The notes below the pieces were generated by a model that was not told where the DNA came from, ran no database searches, and saw only the letters and a list, made by a program, of their open reading frames with translations. A program made the position numbers and the translations under genes. From an uncultured Oxalobacteraceae bacterium (lineage in GTDB: Bacteria; Pseudomonadota; Gammaproteobacteria; Burkholderiales; Burkholderiaceae), in NCBI GenBank assembly GCA_946478765.1, contig CAMLDH010000112.1, positions 1-10,037 of the forward strand: a DNA stretch of 10,037 nucleotides. Direction: 5' to 3'. Of this stretch, positions 1 through 6,259 are shown in pieces. Positions within the stretch are counted from its first letter, which is position 1. The number at the start of each line of letters is the position of its first letter.

Positions 1-333
1 GAGCAGCTCCATGCCGACCGACTCGCCGAGCAGGTCGAGGTCCTGGCCCACCACGGTGGCCAGCAGCACCGGTGTGCGCCATCGGGTGAAACTGATCGGC
101 GCCGGCATTTTGACACCGGCAGAAAATAGCGAAATCAATACCGCGACCTCGGTCAGCACCTCCAGCAGTGCCGCTTCCTTCAGCGGGTTGAAGTGAAACA
201 TGTTCAGTACGGTAGGCCCTAACAGCAAGCCTGCGGCGAGATAGATGATGGCGGACGTGACAGGCAAAAGCTTCAGTCTGGAGGCAGTCAGCCCCATGAA
301 GAGCAGCAAGCCGCCAATTGGTTGATAAACGTC
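1..333 (-). CDS. Partial CPA1/NhaP-like cation:proton antiporter, N-terminal part
   Basis: The minus frame is open from 339 to the window edge and reads as the start of a membrane antiporter. A first hydrophobic helix contains GGLLLFMGLTASRLKLLPVT, a second SAIIYLAAGLLLGP, and a third EVAVLISLFSAGVKMP, followed by RWRTPVLLATV. This order is typical of NhaP-type Na+(K+)/H+ exchangers, which swap monovalent cations for protons across the inner membrane. Two oddities stand out. There is no ATG before an internal Met (295-297), a TGA lies at 340-342, and only TTG (307-309) or ATT (316-318) could start it near the expected amino terminus, so the 5' end may be damaged. Beyond LLATV (about position 62 to 1) the frame reads VGQDLDLLGESVGMELL, polar where I expect another helix. 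Family assignment is fairly sure; exact start and intactness are not. The gene diverges from the M16 peptidase. Confidence 0.62.
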
Positions 334-501
334 GAGGCTTCAGAACAAGCGGGCAATCGTCGCCTTGCAATCGACGTGGCGACGTTGAAAGCGGCCAGAT
401 CCTCCATGCTGTTAATGAATCAAGCGGCGTCCTTAATGCGCCAGCAAAAATTGGCCGCGCTTGACCGGAACGAAAAGGATCGGCGCTGGTTTAGTTTTTG
501 A
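322..501 (+). pseudogene. Possible small gene or 3' remnant, unknown function
   Basis: A plus frame ending at TGA 499-501 reads as a helical, Ala/Leu/Arg-rich stretch, including VATLKAARSSMLLMNQAASL and ending RNEKDRRWFSF. Codon third positions look like coding sequence. There is no ATG before 406; a TTG at 322-324 would give 59 residues, but no Shine-Dalgarno sequence precedes it. The upstream part overlaps the antisense antiporter frame, so this may be the tail of a gene whose front was lost in a rearrangement near 320-345, where the antiporter also loses its start. I do not recognise the family. It could equally be chance. Confidence 0.22.
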
Positions 502-704
502 TCGAACGCCAAAGGAAAGCTAACGAGATCAGCATCGTTGAATTTTTTGGGTCGTGGAGCGCCTGCTGATTATCTAATGACGTATAGTGGATAGCATCTC
601 TACCTCCTGTAATCAGCGTGGGATGCGCGCGGTGCCTGGGCTTTCCAAGAGTTCTCTGCGCAAAGCCCCTGCTTTCCTCACAGTTAAATATTGACAAACC
701 CGCA
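502..704 (+). promoter_or_regulatory. Leader region of the M16 peptidase gene
   Basis: About 200 bases lie between the possible remnant and the peptidase start. TATAGT at 583-588 resembles a sigma-70 -10 box but has no good -35 partner at normal spacing. GCTGATTA (565-572) and TAATCAGC (610-617) form a widely spaced 8-bp inverted repeat. No Shine-Dalgarno sequence is obvious before the ATG at 705. The promoter must lie here or further upstream, but I cannot place it firmly. Confidence 0.25.
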
Positions 705-3575
705 ATGCCATTTCATAAAAAACGTGCCCACCCAGTTCCCGACCTCCATGCCGTCATTGAAGAATATGAGGATCCCGACTCTGGCGCCCGCCATATCCAT
801 GTGCAGACCGATGATCCCGAGATGGCGTTTCTTGTTGCCTTCCCCACCATTCCCCAGTCAAGCGACGGCCGCGCCCATATTCTCGAACATATGACGCTGT
901 GCGGGTCGGTACGCTATCCGGTCAGAGACCCGTTTTTCACCATGGCCAAGCGTTCAATGGCCACCTTCATGAATGCGTTCACTTATTCGGATCGCACCGT
1001 CTATCCATTCGCAAGCCAGGACAAAACGGATTTTTTCAACTTGCTTGGCGTCTATCTGGATGCCACTTTTTTCCCGACGCTGGATTACTGCGATTTTCAA
1101 CAGGAAGGTTGGCGCCTGGTGTGGGCGCAGGATAAGTTGTCGTTGCAAGGCGTCGTGCTAAACGAAATGAAAGACGCCTTTGCCGATCCTCTGCGCGCGC
1201 TCGATCACGGCATCAGTCAACAGCTTTTCCAAGGCACCACTTATGCCGTGGAATCCGGCGGCGATCCGTTGGAGATACCCGATCTGACTTATGCCGATCT
1301 GAAAACCTTTCATGCGAGTCACTATCATCCGTCGCAGGCCATTTTCATGACGTCCGGACGCGTAGACGTGGCGGCAGTGCAAGGCATGATTGAGGAGCAA
1401 GTGCTGGCGCGCCTGCCGGGACGCTTCCCCAGAATGCGGCCGGACCTGGCAGCCCCATGGACTGCGCCGCGCACCGCGCGCATCGTCACGCCGGCGCAGG
1501 AAGGCAAGGAAAACGAATACGGGTTTCAGTTCTCTTGGCTGCTTGGGGAAACGGTCGATCTTCCCTCCTTTTTTCGCGCCAGTTTGCTGGAAGCAGGCTT
1601 GCTGGGCGACAGTTCGTCGCCCCTCATGCGCGCCATGGAATCGGCCGGCTTTGGTTATCCATCGTCCTTCAATCATCTGGATTCCGGTGCCCGGCAAATG
1701 GTCCTGCATGTAGGCATGGAAGGATTGAAAAAAAATGCACTGGCCAAGGCGAGAAAACACCTCTGGTCCGCGCTGGAGCAAGCGTCAAACACCGGCGTAC
1801 CGCGCGCCATGCTGAAGGCCGCACTGCGCAATATTCGTTTTGGTCAGCGCGAAATCAATGGCGGCGACGTTCCGCATGGACTGCACCTGTTGCTCTCGGC
1901 GCTGCCGGTAGCCATGATGGGCGGCGATATTGTCGAGGCGTTCGACGTCGAACCATTCCTGCGGCAACTGGATGCGGACATCCAGGATCCGCAATTTTTC
2001 AAGGATATGGTCAAGGCATTGATCGACTCCCCGGCCCGTCTCGAATCGACGGTCTATGCCGATGCGGGGTTTGCTGCGCAGCGCGCGATGCGCGAAGAGC
2101 GCCGTTTGGCGGAATTGGCCGCCGCCCTGACTGCGGACGAACGCGCGCGCATCGTGCAGGAATCGGCCGACCTGCTGGCGCAGCAAAGAAAAGTCGTCGA
2201 CAAGGATGTGCTCCCGCGCATTTTGCCATCCGCCGTTGCGCGCTTGGCGAAACCGAGTTTCCCGGTGCCGGCTGAAAATGAGAAAGTCGTTGTGCTGGAG
2301 GTCGCCACCAACGGCATTGCCTATGCGTCCGTCTTGTATGACATCTCCGACTTTAGCGCGCAAGAATGGCCCTGGTTGAATCTCTATGCGGGATTGGCGC
2401 CGCAACTAGGCGTGGCCGGGATGGGGTATGAAGCAAGCAGCGCGTGGCGCCAGGAGATGGTGCCGGACTTCAACATCGATGTCGCCACCAGCCAGCCGCT
2501 GGCTGTGGGAAAGCCGCTGCAAATCTTGATGGAATTCTCTGCCAAGGGGCTGCAGGAGGAGCTGCATAATCTCGCGACGGTGCTCTTGCAGTCGATTACG
2601 GCGCCGCGCTTCGACGAGGTCGAGCGCATGGCATTCCTGATCGACAGTCACCTGCAGGATGTGCATGGCGAGCTGGCGGTAAAAGGAGAAACCTATGCAT
2701 CGCTATGCGCGACTGCCGCGCTGTCGATGCATGAACGCTTCAAGAACGTGATGGAGGGCGCCGCAGGACTTCCGTTCTATCGCTGGCTGCGGCAGCAGAT
2801 ACAGCATGACAGCGGCATGCGGGAAATCGCGGCGAAACTGGCGGCATTGCACGCGAAAATCACCGCCAGCCCGGCGTACGTCATTGTCGCTGCAGAAGCG
2901 CCCGCGGCATCCGCTTTGTCTGACTTGCTGGCGCCGGCCATCCACCGTACGCCGCGCCCCCTGGCAGAGCCGGAAGCCTGCGTCATGGATCCGCTTGCCA
3001 ATACCGTGCTGCACGCTGCGGCGCAGGTCAATCACTGTTATGCAGCATGGCTTGTGCCCAAGCTCGGGCATCCCGACGCCGCCGCCTGCGCGGTGCTGGC
3101 AGAATGGCTGACCAATGAAGTATTGCACCGGGCCATACGCGAAGAAGGCGGCGCCTATGGCGCTGGCGCATCGTACGATGCCGTAACCGGCATTTTGCGG
3201 ATGATATCCAATCGCGATCCGCGCCTGCTCGGCACCTATGCCGATTTTGACGCTGCGATTAACTCGGCGCTTACCGCGGACATGACGCAGGAAAGTATTG
3301 AAGAGGCGATTATTTGCGTGATACGGGATTTGGACAAACCCCAGCCACCCCATAGGCACGCCATGCGATCCTGGTCACGCAAGCGCCTCGGCATTACCGA
3401 GCAGTTGCGCAACCAATTTCGTGCGGGCGTATTGCAATGCACGGCAATCGAACTCCGCGCGGCGGCGAAAACGTGGCTGCATCGTCAACCGCCAAGCCGT
3501 TGCGCCTTTGCAGGAGACGCAGCCACCGAGCGCGGCGACATGCACATACTGCATCTGGCGCAGTTGCTGGAATAA
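705..3575 (+). CDS. PreP-like M16C zinc metallopeptidase (insulinase family)
   Basis: This encodes a 956-residue protein of the presequence-protease branch of family M16, clamshell enzymes that degrade unstructured peptides in a closed chamber. The inverted zinc motif HILEH is at residues 58-62 (H58, H62 as ligands, E61 as catalytic base). The third ligand is probably E154 in VVLNEMKD, about 96 residues after H58, close to the PreP spacing. In the C-terminal half, REEGGAYG holds R812 and Y818, six apart like the substrate-positioning Arg/Tyr pair of PreP. The expected order is a catalytic domain, an inactive fold copy, a central M16C-associated helical linker and two C-terminal domains. Length matches the family's roughly 970. 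No signal peptide is seen, so it is probably cytosolic. The frame is also open back to a GTG at 618, but those 29 codons look unlike the family; M705 is followed by a PreP-style start. Neither start has a good ribosome binding site. The gene is intact. Confidence 0.93.
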   Translation: MPFHKKRAHPVPDLHAVIEEYEDPDSGARHIHVQTDDPEMAFLVAFPTIPQSSDGRAHILEHMTLCGSVRYPVRDPFFTMAKRSMATFMNAFTYSDRTVYPFASQDKTDFFNLLGVYLDATFFPTLDYCDFQQEGWRLVWAQDKLSLQGVVLNEMKDAFADPLRALDHGISQQLFQGTTYAVESGGDPLEIPDLTYADLKTFHASHYHPSQAIFMTSGRVDVAAVQGMIEEQVLARLPGRFPRMRPDLAAPWTAPRTARIVTPAQEGKENEYGFQFSWLLGETVDLPSFFRASLLEAGLLGDSSSPLMRAMESAGFGYPSSFNHLDSGARQMVLHVGMEGLKKNALAKARKHLWSALEQASNTGVPRAMLKAALRNIRFGQREINGGDVPHGLHLLLSALPVAMMGGDIVEAFDVEPFLRQLDADIQDPQFFKDMVKALIDSPARLESTVYADAGFAAQRAMREERRLAELAAALTADERARIVQESADLLAQQRKVVDKDVLPRILPSAVARLAKPSFPVPAENEKVVVLEVATNGIAYASVLYDISDFSAQEWPWLNLYAGLAPQLGVAGMGYEASSAWRQEMVPDFNIDVATSQPLAVGKPLQILMEFSAKGLQEELHNLATVLLQSITAPRFDEVERMAFLIDSHLQDVHGELAVKGETYASLCATAALSMHERFKNVMEGAAGLPFYRWLRQQIQHDSGMREIAAKLAALHAKITASPAYVIVAAEAPAASALSDLLAPAIHRTPRPLAEPEACVMDPLANTVLHAAAQVNHCYAAWLVPKLGHPDAAACAVLAEWLTNEVLHRAIREEGGAYGAGASYDAVTGILRMISNRDPRLLGTYADFDAAINSALTADMTQESIEEAIICVIRDLDKPQPPHRHAMRSWSRKRLGITEQLRNQFRAGVLQCTAIELRAAAKTWLHRQPPSRCAFAGDAATERGDMHILHLAQLLE

Positions 3576-3606
3576 TCCCGCTTCACATGAAGCAAAGGCG
3601 ACTCGG

Positions 3607-3840
3607 TTAATCTTTCATTACCGCAGCGACCTGCTCCATGTCGCGTGTGACGCTAAGGGCATACTCGCTACGCGCCAGTCGGACCAGTGATCGCAGCGCT
3701 TCCCGGTACGTCTGCCGGTGGCGCTCTGTCGGCACTTCACCGGCCGCCGCGATCAATGTGCAATGCGCACTTACATGCATCTCGATTATTTTATCGGAAT
3801 CGCATATTTTCTGGCATGAATTATCGTTCTGGGCGCTCAT
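3607..3840 (-). CDS. Small hypothetical protein, 77 aa
   Basis: I do not recognise a named domain. The protein begins MSAQNDNSCQKICDSDKIIE, then has a core with IIEMHVSAHCTLIAAAGEVP, and ends in a charged helix rich in Arg/Glu (ERHRQTYREALRSLVRLARSE). It has no signal peptide and no membrane segment; two Cys in the first 15 residues and a third in the core are notable. The start is chosen because GGAGG (3846-3850) lies five bases before the ATG, an ideal ribosome binding site; the frame extends upstream to an alternative Met at 3900 without such a site. It converges on the M16 peptidase with about 30 bases between the stops. Its amphipathic helix suggests a partner-binding or regulatory protein, but that is a guess. 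Confidence 0.7.
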   Translation of the reverse strand: MSAQNDNSCQKICDSDKIIEMHVSAHCTLIAAAGEVPTERHRQTYREALRSLVRLARSEYALSVTRDMEQVAAVMKD

Positions 3841-4189
3841 GGCTACCTCCAAAATGAAACCTACAAACCTGTCTGAGACCGGTATGGCACTCACAGACAC
3901 CGTTGAAGTTACTTATATGTGGTTGCTGACCCAGCGTTGGTTCCGTAAAGTAACTCGCTACCTTATCGGCCGATTCTTATCGCGATCAGCCTCAACCAGG
4001 TCTCAGCGAATCTGCTTCGGATCCGGCAGCGGCTTGCGTTGTCATGAGCGCCACCCCGAAGCCGGTATTCATGTGGGTCGCAAAGGTTTTTGCTGTCAAT
4101 TTGGCACCATCTCGGCGCCCGGCTCGGTCTGTTAGATGTGCGCCTCATTAGCGCCGGCGGCGCATTGGCGCGCTGTGCCTATGAATATT
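3841..4189. other. Gene-poor spacer between divergent genes
   Basis: I see no convincing gene here. Open frames on both strands give Arg/Ser/Cys-rich, low-quality translations without ribosome binding sites. The region should hold the promoter of the minus-strand 77-aa gene, but no good -35/-10 pair stands out. GCGCCGGCGGCGC at 4151-4163 is a short GC-rich imperfect palindrome. Confidence 0.4.
3846..3850 (-). promoter_or_regulatory. Ribosome binding site of the 77-aa gene
   Basis: Read on the minus strand, GGAGG is followed by TAGCC and then ATG at 3840. The match to the anti-Shine-Dalgarno sequence is perfect and the 5-base spacer is near optimal, which decides the start of this small gene. 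Confidence 0.75.
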
Positions 4190-4227
4190 GATTGCTCTTC
4201 TGTACGTCAGGGTACAGAAGAGCAATC
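4190..4227. repeat. Perfect 16-bp inverted repeat with 6-base loop
   Basis: The left arm GATTGCTCTTCTGTAC (4190-4205) is the exact reverse complement of the right arm (4212-4227), with loop GTCAGG. No mismatch occurs in 16 pairs. Neither side carries a T-run, so it is not a typical intrinsic terminator on either strand. It lies about 170 bases before the secreted His-rich gene and could be a strong RNA hairpin in that gene's leader, a protein-binding site, or a mobile-element footprint. No flanking direct repeat is visible. Confidence 0.85.
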
Positions 4228-4394
4228 TATCAGCGCGTACATTCTCAATTGCATTATAAAATCATGAAAGGCGCGAGACTAACAACCTGCCGGTTTGCAC
4301 TGGCAGTGCTGAGCGGTCGCCATCGATTCGTCAGCGTTATTCCTGAAAATGACGCCCGCGCCATCGCTTCACAACATTTAAAAGAGGTCTCTAT

Positions 4395-4856
4395 ATGAAA
4401 ATCCTGATATTCGCTGCGGCGGTGCTCGCCGTAGCCGCACCATCAATGGCGTCCGATGTCGGCGTGTCGATCAATGTCGGCCAGCCTGGCTTTTACGGCC
4501 GGATTGACATTGGCAGTTTTCCCCAGCCTGCCGTGGTCTATGCTGAACCGGTCATCATTCAGCAAGCGCCGCGCCATGTCGGACAGCCGATTTATTTGCG
4601 CGTACCGCCCGGCCACATGAAAAAATGGTCCAAGCACTGCGGTCAGTACAACGCTTGCGGCCAACAGGTCTACTTCGTGCAAGACGGTTGGTACAACAAC
4701 GTCTATGCGCCCCGCTATCGTTCCCAGTACGAGGGTCACCACGACCATCATGAAGACGGCAATCGCGGCGATGACGATCACCACGACGAGCATGGTGACA
4801 ACGGCAAACACAAGGGTCATGGCAAGGGGCATGGCAAGGGTCACAACAAGGACTGA
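4395..4856 (+). CDS. Secreted protein with His/Asp/Gly/Lys-rich tail, 153 aa
   Basis: The first 19-20 residues (MKILIFAAAVLAVAAPSMAS) are a classic signal peptide, with likely cleavage after SMA, so the mature protein should be periplasmic or exported. The middle (about 20-110) is a compact domain with VSINVGQPGFYGRIDIG, a segment YLRVPPGHMKKWSKHCGQYN, and CGQQVYFVQDGWYNN; C76 and C82 could pair as a disulfide. From about residue 113 to the end the tail is dominated by His, Asp, Gly and Lys (HHDHHED, DDDHHDEHGD, then GHGKGHGKGH). Such tails bind divalent metals, so Ni/Zn/Cu binding or storage is plausible, though unproven. I recall similar domains annotated as hypothetical in Burkholderiales. 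AGAGG precedes the ATG by about 8 bases, and a strong terminator closes the transcript 22 bases after the stop. It appears to be monocistronic. Confidence 0.85.
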   Translation: MKILIFAAAVLAVAAPSMASDVGVSINVGQPGFYGRIDIGSFPQPAVVYAEPVIIQQAPRHVGQPIYLRVPPGHMKKWSKHCGQYNACGQQVYFVQDGWYNNVYAPRYRSQYEGHHDHHEDGNRGDDDHHDEHGDNGKHKGHGKGHGKGHNKD

Positions 4857-4878
4857 TATTGCACGCCTCGCTTCAACC

Positions 4879-4902
4879 ATCCCGCTTCGGCGGGATTTTT
4901 TT
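4879..4902 (+). terminator. Intrinsic terminator of the His-rich protein gene
   Basis: ATCCCGC (4879-4885) and GCGGGAT (4890-4896) form a perfect 7-bp stem around a TTCG tetraloop closed by C-G, a very stable loop in RNA. Six further T residues follow (4897-4902). This is a textbook Rho-independent terminator. Confidence 0.93.
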
Positions 4903-5292
4903 AGGCGCAGCAGAGCAGTTTGCGCATCAGCGCAGGATCTGTAGCAGGAATGCCGGATCGCCTGCGGTCCGCCTGCGTTAGCTTCTCATTAACTACCTGC
5001 CAACACTGCTTTTCGCAAGTCGCCAGGGGCATCTCCCTCTGTCACGAAGATGGTACTCCTGGTGACTTTCTTCGATGACAGTGTTGACGACACGTCGCGC
5101 AGCGGGCCGATGGCCGTGCCATTTGCCATGCCGTTCAAATTTGTCTTGAAGAGTGCAACCGGGGTTTTCTGGCCACTGACATAGACGCTGTATATGGTTT
5201 GGGGTTTGAGTTTAAAGAGCGAGACTTCCAACGCGTCGATGATGCCCAAGTTGCGTGCCACGACGAATCCTTTGCCCTCACCGGACACTGCC

Positions 5293-5297
5293 TTCAA
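5293..5297. repeat. Target site duplication TTCAA, left copy
   Basis: TTCAA directly abuts the outer base of the left terminal inverted repeat and recurs at 5637-5641 directly after the right one. Loss of one copy together with the element restores the interrupted reading frame. Confidence 0.88.
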
Positions 5298-5636
5298 CCT
5301 AGATTCGGCAGTTGGACAGGTGCGAGTGTGCATTTTTCCGGTCCTCTGGCTAGGCGCGACGCCCACAGCCCTGTAGGGCAGGGGTTTGCCCTTGCAAGGG
5401 CAAACTGTTGCGCAGGCGGGCAGCATGCTGCCCGAAACCCCTGCTCCACCGACGCGGACTGCATTCCGCTAGGAGAAGGGCGCTCCACTGGAGCACCGAA
5501 AACGCCAGAGGGCCGGAAAAGTGGGCAATCGCACCTGTAGCGCTCTCACCTAATCGGTGAACGTTATCGAATGCAAGAAAGCCAATGTTCATCAGACTTT
5601 CCAGGTGAAAGTGAGCGGTCAACTGCCGAATCTAGG
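5298..5636. mobile_element. 339-bp non-autonomous (MITE-like) element, probably IS1380-related
   Basis: The ends are a perfect 17-bp inverted repeat: CCTAGATTCGGCAGTTG (5298-5314) and its reverse complement (5620-5636), flanked by a 5-bp TTCAA duplication. A second, 35-bp subterminal inverted repeat (5316-5350 against 5504-5538, 30 of 35 matching) lies inside. The centre contains two perfect palindromes (5385-5404 and 5417-5434) framed by a 10-bp inverted repeat (5378-5387 and 5435-5444). No transposase is encoded; the one 90-codon minus frame has no ribosome binding site and resembles nothing I know. The element must therefore be moved by a transposase in trans. The outer CCTAGATTC equals the start of the ISEcp1 left end as I remember it, and ISEcp1 (IS1380 family) makes 5-bp duplications, so that family is the likely parent. 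This is inference. Confidence 0.9.
5541..5617. repeat. Extra hairpin-forming segment in the right arm of the mobile element
   Basis: The terminal and subterminal repeats are separated by one base on the left but by 81 bases on the right. The additional stretch is itself folded: CGCTCTCACCT (5541-5551) pairs with AGGTGAAAGTGAGCG (5603-5617) apart from four bulged bases, and GAACGTT pairs with AATGTTC inside it. It could be a nested insertion or a one-sided transposase or host-factor binding region. Confidence 0.55.
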
Positions 5637-5641
5637 TTCAA
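5637..5641. repeat. Target site duplication TTCAA, right copy
   Basis: Identical to 5293-5297 and directly adjacent to the right terminal inverted repeat, as expected from staggered cutting at insertion. Confidence 0.88.
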
Positions 5642-6196
5642 TGCAATGTTGATGGCGTCGGTATTCACGCGCGGCACAAGGTTGGCCGTCCCATCTCCGG
5701 CAGGCACGGCGTTCGAGACATAGACGAGCGCTTGGGGTGCTTGGCCGACCGGGGAGTTCGCAATGACTTTATTGGTCGCAGTATCGATCACATCCACCGC
5801 ATCTCCGTTCTCCAGCCCGACATATATCCGCTTGCCATCGTCGGAGGTCCAGATGCCATGAGGCAGGGCGCCGACCGCAATGGTCGTTACGAGCCTCGGT
5901 GCGTCGCCGGTCGTGAAGACCTTGACGGCATTCTCACCGCCGACGGTGACATAGGCGAATGTTCCCGCAGCCGTTTTCGCAAAGGCCAGATGGTTAGTGA
6001 TCATTCCGGTATCGATGACGCCCTTTACTTCAAGTTGCTCGGTGTCGATGCGTGTGACCTTGCCCACATCCTTGTGCGTCATCCAGACTTCCTTGAAGTC
6101 AAGCGTGCCGTATAGCGGGCTACACAAACGAGGGGCAACGCTGCAATGCGCCCGCCTGCCGCGAGACAAATCGGGAAGTTATTTCGCGCACGTTCC

Positions 6197-6253
6197 TAAG
6201 CTCGACTTATGAAGAAAATAATCCGAGAAAGAAAATGGATAAAGTCGAGCTTA
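6197..6253. repeat. 12-bp inverted repeat between the propeller remnant and the DUF2235 gene
   Basis: TAAGCTCGACTT (6197-6208) is repeated inverted as AAGTCGAGCTTA (6242-6253), separated by 33 A-rich bases. It begins six bases after the DUF2235 stop codon on the minus strand. The loop is too long and there is no T-run, so it is a poor terminator. It could be the two ends of a tiny insertion or recombination scar; no direct repeat flanks it. It sits where the 5' part of the propeller gene is missing. Confidence 0.6.
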
Positions 6254-6259
6254 GTGTAG

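Larger units (their letters stand above)
4989..6121 (-). pseudogene. YVTN beta-propeller protein gene, interrupted and 5'-truncated
   Basis: Two minus-strand fragments belong to one gene. The front part (about 6121 down to 5642) reads EVWMTHKDVGKVTRIDTEQL and contains propeller blades such as FAYVTVGGENAVKVF and RIYVGLENGDAVDVIDTATN. The back part (5292 down to 4989) continues KAVSGEGKGFVVARNLGIID to the stop. Between them lies a 339-bp mobile element with a 5-bp duplication. Deleting the element plus one duplication joins the parts in frame as NIALKAVSGEGKG; from Met 6082 to the stop this leaves exactly 250 codons. YVTN/YncE-like proteins are usually exported beta-propellers of unknown partner and are typically longer, with a signal peptide; neither that nor the first blades are present upstream, so the 5' part is also missing. 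The product is presumably inactive. Confidence 0.88.

Noticed and set aside
1158..3359. Long open frames antisense to or out of phase with the M16 peptidase (for example 1158-1781, 1785-2405 and 2703-3359 minus, 1457-2275 plus)
   Set aside because: They lie fully inside a gene with clear family motifs, lack ribosome binding sites, and give Arg/Gln/His-rich translations typical of shadow frames.
3580..3593. GCTTCA-CA-TGAAGC hairpin between the convergent peptidase and 77-aa gene as a terminator
   Set aside because: The stem is only 6 bp and no T-run follows on either strand, so support is too weak.
3638..4135. 165-codon plus frame
   Set aside because: Its first part is antisense to the 77-aa gene that has a perfect ribosome binding site; the rest is Ser/Arg/Cys-rich with no start signal or recognisable domain.
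4443..4880. 145-codon minus frame with many hydrophobic residues
   Set aside because: It is antisense to the His-rich gene; His codons read backwards give Val/Met runs that imitate a membrane protein.
5350..5622. 90-codon minus frame within the mobile element as a transposase
   Set aside because: It starts inside the terminal repeat at a TTG, has no ribosome binding site and no DDE or HUH motif, and much of it is made of the palindromes.
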